Below, in pieces: positions 18,531-28,900 of a stretch of 33,294 bases of DNA. Every line of letters begins with the position of its first letter. Position 1 is the stretch's first letter. The translations under genes were made by a program, and so were the position numbers. Source of the stretch: Actinomortierella ambigua (Eukaryota > Mortierellomycota > Mortierellomycetes > Mortierellales > Mortierellaceae); contig JAAAJB010000395.1 in assembly GCA_016098155.1 (NCBI GenBank), forward strand, positions 1-33,294, written 5' to 3'. The notes under the pieces are model-generated. The model did no database searches. It was not told the origin of the DNA and saw nothing but the letters and a program-made list of their open reading frames with translations.

Positions 18531-21109
18531 ATGACCCATTCTCCAGTAGTGTTTACAACAGTAGAGCTTGACGACAAACCAAGACGTGGATCGAGAGTAC
18601 GACCAAACGCGCAGCAAGTTCGTGGCAAGGCCAGGCGTGCGGCGCTGAAAGCTTCGCCGGAGATCACCACGGCGCCATCTCTCCAGCGGCCGCAAAGCTC
18701 CCGGACAAAGCACCAACCAAGCGGACCTACCAGCAACACACAAAGCCAGGATACGACATCCTCACCCAAGTCACCCTCGAGCTTCTCGTCGCATTTGATG
18801 GCTGGCACCAACCTCTCCAAGCCAATTGGCTTGACATCCCAAAGGAGAGAGAGCGGGACCTTTTCGTCATCCTTGGAGGACATTCGTGGGACCCCGTCTT
18901 TGAATAACGCGGACGACAGTGACACTGATAGCTTGCCGTCAATCGAGGAGATCATCGCCTCCATGTCGCAGCGTAGCGGTACAGCCGGCTCTCAGGATGA
19001 CTCACATACCCAGCCTGGCCAGCGCCTTCGGTCCACCTCCCCCACCCAACCGTCAGCCTCTGAGCCAGACAAGAGTGATGTTCCCACTACAGTTCAAAAG
19101 CCCACGGGTAATTACTAAACCTGCATAGCTTTTAGCGTTGGAGAGCCCCTAACGCCATGCCTGACTAACGCCATTATCGACTTCCTTTGATGTTAGCTCA
19201 ATCTCAAGAGGCTCGATCGGATGATGAACCAACAAACGACAACCAGCATGATTCGACTGTTTGCAAGGAGACAAAGAACGACACAGGCAATAGTCGGGAT
19301 TCGGCTTCTGCCATGTCCAGTGTTGACAGGGACATAGTTTTACAGAAGCAAGACGATGGCCACGAGCACTATCTTCGTTCTCGCAGTGTTTCCTCGACAG
19401 GCCGGAGAAATAGCCGTGAGCCTACTACCGCCCTCAAAGAGTCGGTCACAATGACCACGGATGCGGTTGCTCGTAACCCAATCGTCGGACAGGAGAAGCT
19501 AGGACAGGCGACTCCACTAGGCAGGGCTCCCAAGCACTCCCCAGAGCCCAGCCAGCCCAGCTCCAGGTCACCTCCTAACACGAGATCCCCAGTGGTTATT
19601 GAGATACCCTCTGAATCGGAATCGGATGAGACTCGAAATGCGCCCGTGGGGCCTCAGCCAGGTGTACAACCATCAACTCCTGGACATCTGCCATCATTAT
19701 CTCCCTTGTCCACCCGTAGGTCATCTTCACCTCCTTTGGCGTCACCAACATCTCCGTCGAGACCTTTGATCCATATTACGACAGACAATAATTCGAAGGA
19801 GCCACCACAGAATGGATCCGAGGCAATAGTGAATCAGCAAGATCATGGAGGAGAGGAGCAAGAGCAAGGAGGAGAAGAGCAAGAACGTGGAGGAGAAGAA
19901 ATACCTGTTGCACTGACGAGCCCCGCTGCCCCAACGCCATTAAAGCGGGGTCCAGGTCGGCCAAGGAAGGTGGTCACAACAGAAGCGACGACGCTCGACG
20001 AATTAGGGTCGCCCGTTCAGCCAGAACGCCGACCGCGTGGGAGACCAAGGTCGAATAAGGTGACAGCTAGCATTGGTGGGGAAGCTACATCTGTGGAAGC
20101 TCAACATGGTGAATCACAGGGTGCTGCACTGTTGGCTTTACCCATCCGGCGCAAACGTGGTCGCCCTTCTCGGAAAGATATCGAGCAGCGGCAACAACTG
20201 CAACAACAGATACAACAACAGCTACAACTGCAACAGCGGCAGCCACAGTCGGTCACCCAATCTTCGACGGAACTCTCTCGGTTGGGTACTATCGACGCTG
20301 GAGAGACTTTGGACAGGCATCCTCCACCCCAGCAACAACAAGAGCCTCATCCAACCGATTCATCGATGGGAATCGATCTGGCGCGGCCGAAGCGAGGGCG
20401 CCCTCGCAAACACCCACTACCTCCAATGCAACCCCTATCGTCTGCCAAACCACAAGTAACACAAGGGCAGCCCACTGTGTCCAGAGACAATGCTGCGGAG
20501 AGCGAGTCTTTGAGCGAGGTTGGACAAAGTGATGGAGAAGAAGCATCAAGGGCCAATGTAGCTGAGAGCGAAGAAGTAGGGGAGGAAGAAGTTGACGTTG
20601 TGATTAAGAAAAGGCCCCGATTGGCAGACTCGACACCGGAAAGCCCTAAACTGACGGGCTCGCCCGGTCGCCGTACTTTGTCGGATCGCAAGCGTGAAAG
20701 TGAGGACGAAAACAACAGCAACTCTGGTGGTTCGCCGATCCGTTCTGCGTGGCCCGGGATGACTCCTGCGGAAGGGTTGGCACTGTGGTCGGAACCACGG
20801 AGGTATTCAGAAAGTGAATTTTCAGGAGTCAGGACGCCTTCACCAGCGCATGATTCTGATCCTTCTGCACTGCAAGACACAGGATCTCCAGAAATGGATC
20901 GTCCTTACTCACCACCCAGCAGACACCTGCCAGTGACCAGCAAGGTCGATCGGGTCGATGATACACACCTAGCGGACGATCTTCGGCGCCTCCATCGACT
21001 CTATCGTCAACACGGCTATTGGAATGCAGAAACAAACCGACCGCAACGCCCCCGTCAGTGGTCGCGCATGTTTGTGTTCGGCACAGCCTTGCCTTTCCCG
21101 ACAAAATAA
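18531..21109 (+). CDS. AT-hook protein with candidate SUMO-interacting motif, function unknown
   Basis: Two exons, 18531-19107 and 19197-21109, join in frame through an 89-nt intron with donor GTAATT, a perfect GACTAAC branch site and acceptor TTAG, giving about 829 aa. The protein is mostly Ser/Pro/Gln-rich and disordered. Four AT-hooks with Gly-Arg-Pro cores are visible at about residues 446 (KRGPGRPRK), 474 (RPRGRPRSN), 514 (RKRGRPSRK) and 593 (KRGRPRKHP); these bind the minor groove of AT-rich DNA. A hydrophobic VVIEI followed by Ser/Glu (about 326-337) looks like a SUMO-interacting motif. A Gly-Gly-Glu-Glu-Gln repeat lies near 410-428. The last 50 residues (DDLRRLHRLYRQHGYW...) look like a compact, possibly conserved domain that I cannot name. 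I infer a nuclear chromatin-associated protein. It is divergent from FIG4 and ends 84 bp before SSL1. Confidence 0.75.
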
Positions 21110-21110
21110 A
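21105..21110 (+). terminator. AATAAA polyadenylation signal overlapping the stop codon
   Basis: A canonical AATAAA overlaps the TAA stop codon of the AT-hook gene. With SSL1 starting at 21194, the cleavage site of the upstream transcript must fall in or near the SSL1 promoter and leader. An alternative signal further downstream cannot be excluded. Confidence 0.45.
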
Positions 21111-21193
21111 TTTGGCATATTGTGACGGTGGTATCCATGTATTTTAGCTTTTGACATGTGTGCATTGTTGCATTCGCACTGCTTTACACAAAC

Positions 21194-22911
21194 ATGGCCA
21201 GCAACGGGCGGCGACAGATTGTCGAGGATGAGGACATTATTGATGTAGACGACTCTTCATTACAGACTAATCAGGCTAACTACGCTTGGGAGGAAGAGTA
21301 CAAGCGCAGTTGGGATGTCCTTCAGGAAGATGAGCATGGCAGTCTCACCACCATTGTCAACACCCTCCAACAAGCTGCCAAACGGAAAAGGTAAGCAGCC
21401 TGACGACTAGTATCAGGGTTTTTTACGTTGCAATAGTCATGGATATGTAGAGGACCTCGGTGCAAATATGAAAGAGAGTGTGAAGTTTGCCCTGAGTGTG
21501 CAAACCGCTTGCTCTCTTTCGAGAGTTTATTTAGTGGCGTCTGAAGGCAAACGAGGCTCTAGAGGGCCCACTCTGACCCTTTTTTTTTGTTCATGGCTCA
21601 CTCTTTCGGTGGATAGACTGCTGCGTGATACGGATCCCATCCAGCGTGGAATTATCCGTCATCTTGTTGTGATTATCGATCTGTCGAATGCGATGCAAGA
21701 AAAGGACCTCCGGCCTTCCCGCCTGTCGTTGACCATGACATACCTAGAAACCTTCATCACAGAGTACTTTGACCAGAACCCCATCTCTCAGATCGGATTG
21801 ATCGGAACCAAGGATGGCCTGGCAGAGAAAATGACTGATCTCAGTGGCAACCCCTCTGATCATATCAAGGCGCTCAAGATGAAGAAATATCACGAGACCC
21901 TGGGCGAACCGTCATTACAGAACGCGCTAGAGCTTGCAAGAAACTCGCTTGTGTATGTGGAACATTTCTGCGTGGAAAAGGCAAAGGGCACTCTGTTATT
22001 CATAGTGGATGGATATTCTCATGGCACTTCTTTTCTTTTCTCCCTGTACATCCACCACATAGACATGTTCCGGCACATGGATCACGAGAGATCTTGGTGA
22101 TCATGGGATCGCTTACAACCACCGATCCGGGTAATATCCACGATACTGTTAATCAGTTGGTCAAGGACAACATTCGCGCCTCTGTCATAGCACTAGCCGC
22201 TGAAGTTCAAGTTTTAAAGTACCTCTCGACACAGACCAAAGGTACTGTCTCCCCTTGACACCTTCATGATGACGCACTTTCAGCCAGGCGGAGATAATTA
22301 ATGCCACATTGAATGGAGACATTATTTTGTTTTTGACACTGCTTTGGTCTCTCTCGACTATTCTAGGTACATTTGGAGTCGCAATGAATGAAGCACACTT
22401 TCGGGATTTGATGTTTGAGATTATCCCACCTACGGCCGTTACGACCACCAAGGCAGCATCCAACCTCGTCCAGATGGGTTTCCCAGCACGGGCGATCGAG
22501 AATGCAGCGACGTTATGTGCCTGTCATAATAAGCTGACGGTGGGTGGCTACATTTGTCCGCGCTGTGGGTCAAAGCTGTGCGATATTCCGACAGAGTGTG
22601 ACATTTGCAGCCTGACGCTGGTGTCAAGCCCGTTGCTGGCACGAAGTTATCACCACCTGTTTCCAGTGGAAAACTTTGTGGAGGTGGCATGGAGGGATGC
22701 AGGTCACACGGCGGGTTGCTTCAGTTGTCTGAAACCGTTTGCCAGCGTTGCGCGGACGCCTGCCAACGTGCAGGCGACGACCGACTCGGGGCGGTATCAG
22801 TGTAGGCTGTGTAGCCGCATGTTTTGCGCCGATTGCGACCTGTTTATCCACGATGTCCTACACAACTGTCCTGGTTGTCTCAGCCAGCCACGGAGAGCGC
22901 CTTTGCCTTAG
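21194..22911 (+). CDS. SSL1: TFIIH core subunit SSL1 (p44)
   Basis: Four exons, 21194-21390, 21617-21952, 22063-22241 and 22367-22911, give 418 aa; introns of 226, 110 and 125 nt have GT..AG ends and keep the frame. The joins read KRKR/LLRDTD, NSLV/HVPAHG and TKG/TFGVAM, each matching p44 proteins. Exon 1 has the p44 N-terminus (YAWEEEYKRSWDVLQEDEHG). Residues about 80-255 form a von Willebrand A domain (HLVVIIDLSNAM, YFDQNPISQIG, ELSGNP-like DLSGNP). A zinc motif follows (Cys301, 304, 309, 315, 318 region), then the conserved LARSYHHLFP and a C-terminal C4C4 RING ending in CADCDLFIHD...CPGC. SSL1 binds and stimulates the XPD/Rad3 helicase in TFIIH for transcription initiation and nucleotide-excision repair in the nucleus. 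Length is close to human (395) and yeast (461). I started at 21194, where the family sequence begins. Confidence 0.95.
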
Positions 22912-23405
22912 TCAGTAGATCGCAAATAGTAAAACTAAAAAGAGCCACTTGTTCATCCAATCCGTGTTGTCTGCCATACTATTTTTGGTTTTTGTTGTTG
23001 TTATTTTATTCTTTGTATTTTTTTTTCTTTTACGTGTATGGATATGAGCCAGTTGGTAAGGTTCTCAATGATATGGAGCACAATCATGATCACCAGCTAC
23101 CGGCAGTGTTCTCGTATGGACCTTCTTTGGCAAGCGACGTAGGATCGTTTGAGTAATCCAATCTCAAAGGATGACAATAATTCGCCTGCGTGAGTACTAA
23201 GGAGAAAAAAAAATCGAATTCGGTGGCGTGGTTGTATTTGAGGTGTGGTTGGAGAGCTTTTGTCCAACTGTGGGAGCTTGTTTTCGAATATGGCGGAGCC
23301 TGCCGTTTTTGATCCAGATTCACTTTCAGGGCGATTTTTTCGGACGGGTTGGATTGACAGTCCCAAGATGGACACTCAACCAGATACTTGGAGATCCGTG
23401 TCTGT

Positions 23406-23408
<3 letters not shown>

Positions 23409-23446
<38 letters not shown>
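23409..23446. repeat. (TC)19 microsatellite
   Basis: Nineteen perfect TC units lie about 500 bases downstream of the SSL1 stop codon. They are followed by an A9 and then a G10 run at about 23469-23489, forming a purine/pyrimidine switch. Confidence 0.95.
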
Positions 23447-23450
<4 letters not shown>

Positions 23451-23525
23451 CGCAAAGGGAAGAAAAGAAAAAAAAAAGGGGGGGGGGGGCGGAGAGCAGA
23501 GGAGGGAGGTGAGGGAGGTGAAGAT

Positions 23526-23565
23526 CACCACCACCATCACCACCACCACCACCACCATCACCATC
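23526..23565. repeat. CAC/CAT trinucleotide repeat
   Basis: Thirteen consecutive CAC or CAT triplets. They would read as poly-His on the + strand, but no gene context supports translation. The repeat resembles the coding poly-His tract in the RRM-YTH gene. Confidence 0.85.
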
Positions 23566-25936
23566 AGCAACAGCGGCGATCACCCGCCCCTGCTTTATCG
23601 AGAATCTGATCGATGACGGTCGGCGAGGTTGAAGAACGGACTGATGGTATCACCTTTCTCATCAAGCATGCCACTGGACGCAAAGCCCCGACAACTCTCT
23701 TGTTCTTGTCCATCTCCCACCCACCGTTGCTGGTTGGGTGCTGTGGGTGGAAAAGAAGGTTCAAGGCGATCCCCCCTTGTCGAACCAAAAGACAACAAGG
23801 AACAAAGAGAGTTGGTTGTGTTGGACGAGAGAGCGGGAGTGGCAGCCTTAAAATAAAAAGCAGGTTCTGTGCCATCAAGGTTGATTGCTGGGTGTCCATC
23901 CGTTATCGAGCAATCTCCTCGACCCCCTTCCAACGGAATGCGAGGCCTTTTTTTTGTCCTTCAGTCACCACACGCGATTGACCAAAAACATCTGCATTGG
24001 GAGGAGATTGTTCTCTTCCCCTCCTCTCTCCCCCCCACCACCACGGTCCTCGACGCGAATAAAAAACACTTGAAACTTGGCAAAGGAGAGAGAAGGCAAA
24101 GGAGGGAGTGGGGATAGGAAGAAAGGGGACAGGGGGGGACGGGGCAGGGTGTGCGCGCCATTCGGTATTCTCGTTCTTGTCCCCCCGTCCCGTCCAGAAA
24201 CCAGAGCAGGGCAGAAGGAGGATGCAAGAGGATGCTGCTGCTTCCCTTTCATCCATCCTATTCTTGATTCCGACCGAGCACACACAATCCCAACGCACCC
24301 CCGAGGACAGAGTGTCTCTGTCCTTTTTTATTTGTATGATATGGGTCAAAGCAACAGACAGAACAAACAGTCAGAGAGACATACAAACAGACATAGACCG
24401 ACAGGCAGGCAGAGACTCTTTTTTTTTTTTTTGGGTTGTTCGTTCAGCTGCACCCTTTTCCTTTTCCCACCCTTACTCCCCTTTCCACACCTACCCCCTT
24501 TGTCTCTTTCTCTCTCTATTTTTCTCTCTCTCTCTCTTGTTTTCCTTTTCCTTTCTCCCCATCCACGTTTTTTTTTTTCTCCTAAGCTTGTGCTCCAATT
24601 CATTCATTCCTCATCAAACTCCCTTTCCTCCACGTTGCGCGCGCATTCATTTTCCCCTCGTCTCATCGTTATTGCATTCTATGCGCGCCACTTTGCACTG
24701 TCACCCTTCCTCCCACTCTTCTTGCCTACTCCGCTTCCTTTGTACATACAAAAAAATAACTAGCTAGGGAATTGTATCTGTGTCGCTTATTAGGTAAGAG
24801 TGAATATACGAAAAGGGGGGGGAGGGAAGAGCAAGCTCTCGTTTTTTTTTCTTTTTGTTCGACGTGTTGTTTTTTGTTCTTATGCGTAGAGAAGGAGGTT
24901 GGGATAGGGAGAGGGGGAGGGGTGCTTCCATGAGCTTATCCGTGATTGTACATGCTGTGCATGGGTACCATGAACCCATCGGTAATCCACCCCCCACCAC
25001 CACCACCCCCCACCATGGAGCCTCAACGGCATGCGGACGCGAACCTCACACTTGATCACAATACCCCAGCATGTCAGACCGGTCCCTGTCGCGGCTCTGC
25101 GGTGCCTTCTTCCCTCTGGCTTTCTCCTTGGTTGCATGTCTACCCTCTCCTCCTTCCTTCCTTCCTTCCTTCGTCCCATCCATCCTCCCATCCTTCCGGG
25201 GATCCCTAGTACTCGCGTAGAGCCATCGATACAGACGCATCAATTCAAAGACCAACCTGCTACCTGTTTTGAAATCATCCATGGCACATCCCTTCCCTTC
25301 CCTTCCCTTGCCTTCTTCCCTCTTCCTTTTCCTTCTCTTCCCTTTTCTTCCCTTCCCTTCTTGTTCTTTCCCCCTCTTTTCCTTTTTTTCCTAACCTTGC
25401 TCACTCGCTGTTGACGCGCATGCTGCATTCACCCTGCCCTCTTTACCCTGTAAAGCTCATTTTCTGTACTTCGCCGGTCTCCCTGCGACGCCTCCTTGCT
25501 ACTTTTTTTTTCTCCGTCGGGGCATTGTGCACATCTTTTCTCGTCGCACCGACCCCAAGTGTCCCTTGTGTCCTCCGCCTGTCTGACTCTCCCCCCTCCC
25601 TCCCTCCCGCTGCTTGCCTGATACCCCCAGTGTCAGTGTGTCAGGGCGCCTTTTCCTCACCCTTGTCCTCTCTTCTTTCTTCCTCGCGCTTCCATCCTTC
25701 ACATAGCGCGTACAATAGAGTCGTCCAAGCGTTGTCTCCCGCCCCTGCCAACAGCCTCATCCACACCACGCAACTCGGACAAAAAAACCGCGCGTTGTCT
25801 TTTTTTTTTCACTCACCAGCATCTATCTGTCCTTATTTCCCTGGGCACACAGGACTTAAAAGAGCCAAAAAGAGCCTTCGCCACGAGTCTTTCCTTTTTC
25901 TTCCCACCTGCCGCTGCGACTCCCAACAACATCACC

Positions 25937-28900
25937 ATGAACACTGCCGACACAAGCTTCAAGCCCAAGGAGGATCCAGCTTCCGCAACCTCACCATCGT
26001 CACCTTTGCCATCGTCTCGAACACCTCCCACCCCGTCACACAAACCATCTTCCCACCCTGGCCGTGGGGGGGCAGGAGGAGGTGGCGGGGGCCCACATTC
26101 AGTAGGCGGCGCAAGACAGTCAACTACATCAGGGACACAGCGTCCGTTACCCTTGAGCTCGCTGGGGAACCAACCACAGCACCACCCGTCGGCATCGGCT
26201 AGGTCGCGACCTCGCTCCAACATCTCGAGTCAACAGCCAATACCACCTACGCACCATGGAGTTGCCGCCCCGACCCTCGTCGCCACCCTAGCAGGCTCAG
26301 CTGCAGTAACGCCAGTAAGCGCCGGAGGAGGAGGAGGAGGAGGAGGAGGAGGAGGAGGGGGAGGAGCTGGTGGTGGTGGTGGTGGTGGTGGTGTTGGCGT
26401 TGGTCCAATCCATCCACCCCCACACCTCGCTCCACAACCACCGCCCATGATACCATACTATCACCCGTCCATGTATTACGGCGCGCCTGCCGATGTAGGA
26501 ATGCAGTACCCACCACTCGGTCACCTCCATGGACCACCTCCCGACCACGCTCAGCCGCTCCATCAGAATCGCCAGCTTTATCCACACGGCACCAACAACC
26601 CTCCCCCCATCCACCACCAGTATCCCATGAACCAGCCACCTCACACACGCCAGCCCTACCCACCTATGCATGCTCCAACAAGTGTCCCTCTTCCCTCGCT
26701 CAGCCCCCATCAGCCTCTTCATGAGCCTCCAGGTCTGGCATCCAATATCCAGATCGCGCCCGCCGAGAGAATCTCCTCCCAAGAGTCCTCTCCTCGTCAC
26801 CAAGGTGTCATGGCATCCCCCGGGACCAGCGGCCATGGGCTTGGAAACACAGCGTCGTCGACGTCACCTCCTTCCGCCATGCCCGGCCCCATACCCAACG
26901 CAAAAAACCCTCTCCAGGCACCTGGTCCAACAGCGTCCACACCACCCTCAACAACGCATTCAACGTCACACAACCACATCGAAGAGCAGCACCTCCAACA
27001 ACACAGCGACAGTCAGTTAACGCTGCCCCATGAACCTTCTTCGCAAGACGCAGAAAAGTCGAAAGAGGAGAACGATGCATGGAGATATGATCAGGACAGG
27101 GGCGAAAACGACACTGGCCTCAAGAAGGATGACGGTGATAACCAACACGATCCTGACGGGGGGGAGCAGACGCACGCACACTCACCCCCCGTAGCAGTGA
27201 TGGCGGCTGGAAAGGTGCCCCACCCAACCACCATCCCTGCAATGGGCGTGGGGGGTATGGGGGGCGGTGTTGTGCCGGCTGTACCGACCTACGGGTATCC
27301 CATGCCCTTCTATGGTACCGCTATGCCACCCATGTACAACGCAGCAGGGCCAAGAGGTCAAATGGGGTACCCTGTCCCGACGGGAGCACAGGTGCCATCG
27401 ATGGTACCCAGTCGCTCCCTCAACCCTCCCCCTCCTCCACCCTTGCCACACGTCCAACAGCATAGTTACAAGCATGGGTACATGGGCGGAGGGTCAGGAG
27501 GAGGAGGAGGAGGAGGCGGCGGCGGTAGTGGAGGCGCCTATCCCGTAGAATATGGAGGACACTACATGCCGCCAGGAGAGCATTGGCACTCCCATCCGCC
27601 TCAGCAGTCGCTACAGAAGAAACCCAAGGAGCTGGACAAGGCCATGTGGGTGGGCAATGTTTCGAGTGACACGACGGTCGCGGATTTGCAGGCGATCTTT
27701 GAAGCGCCCCCTTCTGAGGAGGAGGGCGATATTCAAGTGGATGTGCCAGAGGTAAGAGCAAAGGGGGAGGAAGGAGAGAGGGGAGAGGGATATGAAGAAC
27801 TCATTTCAACCATGCAATGACCTCCCTTGCTCGGCGGTGTTTCTGTTTCCTGTGTAACTGAGCAACATGTTCCCCCCTGGCAAGACACACTAATTTTTTT
27901 TTTTTACTTTTTTTTTGGGTTGTCTCCATCCGCTTTTACCTCATGGCAGAGCATTTTTATTCTCTCAAAGTCCAACTGTGCGTTTGTCAACTATGCTACG
28001 CATGACGCAGTTCACCGAGCTGTCAAAAGGTTCCATGACCGCGAGTTCAAAAACACTCGGTTAGTGTGTCGTCCACGCAAGGATCCTGGAAGTGGTACTG
28101 ACTCGTATGGATCGAGACACGGCTCATCGTCACTGCGATACCAACCCCCATCCCATCAACAACATCACCTCGCCGCATCACGGCCCACGTCTTCACTGAG
28201 TAGCGGGGGAATGCCCCAGACTCCACCGCAGCAAATACCGCCACCACTACCACTGCCTCCTCCGGTCCATGTCAGTGGTGATCCTTACCCATCTGTGCAG
28301 CAGCAACAACATCAGTCGACCGCTGCACAGGAATCAGAGGATAGGGAGATCCAGAGTCAAAGCACTCCAGGCACCGACACGACAAGTATGAATATGGACT
28401 CATTACGACAGGAGCTTAGCCCGGCGCCAGACTCGGTATCCAGCGGAGGAGGAGGCGGTGGCGTCTCTGCGACAACAAGAGAGCGGGATGGTCGACCACG
28501 GTACTCTCGTCCAGGAAGGTCACTGAAACATCTCTCAGGGCTAAAGAGTCGATCCCGGTCTTCATCTTCGTCCGTGCACCATTCGGAGAACAGATACTAT
28601 ATTCTCAAGGGCTTGAATGAAGAAGATCTCAAGTTGAGTGTGCAGTATGGTCTCTGGGCCACCCAAGACCATTTAGTCCCAGTTTTGAACCAGGCCTTTG
28701 CTGTAAGTTGTTTGCCTTTTTTTTCATTTTCACGTGGTTTACGAAGATTGCAACAGACTCACGCCCCCTACCCCAAGATATTCCAAAAAAAAAAAAAAAA
28801 AAACAGGACTGTGCGTGATGAGGCTTACTGGCTTACTGATTTTTTCATCATTCATCTTCCCAACGGGCTTTTTGATAGAACTCCAGCAACGTCTACCTGA

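Larger units (their letters stand above)
22912..25936. other. Long pyrimidine-rich intergenic and leader region
   Basis: These 3 kb between SSL1 and the RRM-YTH gene hold no gene that I can support. From about 24420 to 25930 the + strand is strongly C/T-rich, with many T-runs, CTTCC repeats (near 25150-25180 and 25290-25360) and (TC) tracts. Long open frames here are rich in Ser/Leu/Phe/Pro and are composition artefacts. A GTAAGA donor-like site at 24794 and acceptor-like AGs near 25850 would allow a leader intron for the YTH gene, but this is speculative. An ATG in good context at 23289 opens a short frame with no known motif. Confidence 0.5.

Noticed and set aside
24077..24767. Two overlapping open frames of about 220 codons
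   Set aside because: Both are Phe/Ser/Leu/Pro-rich because the DNA is pyrimidine-rich; there is no domain, no codon preference and no clear gene context.
25411..26202. Plus-strand 263-codon frame overlapping the start of the RRM-YTH gene
   Set aside because: It lies in the C/T-rich leader and runs into exon 1 in another frame; the frame from 25937 continues into the RRM.
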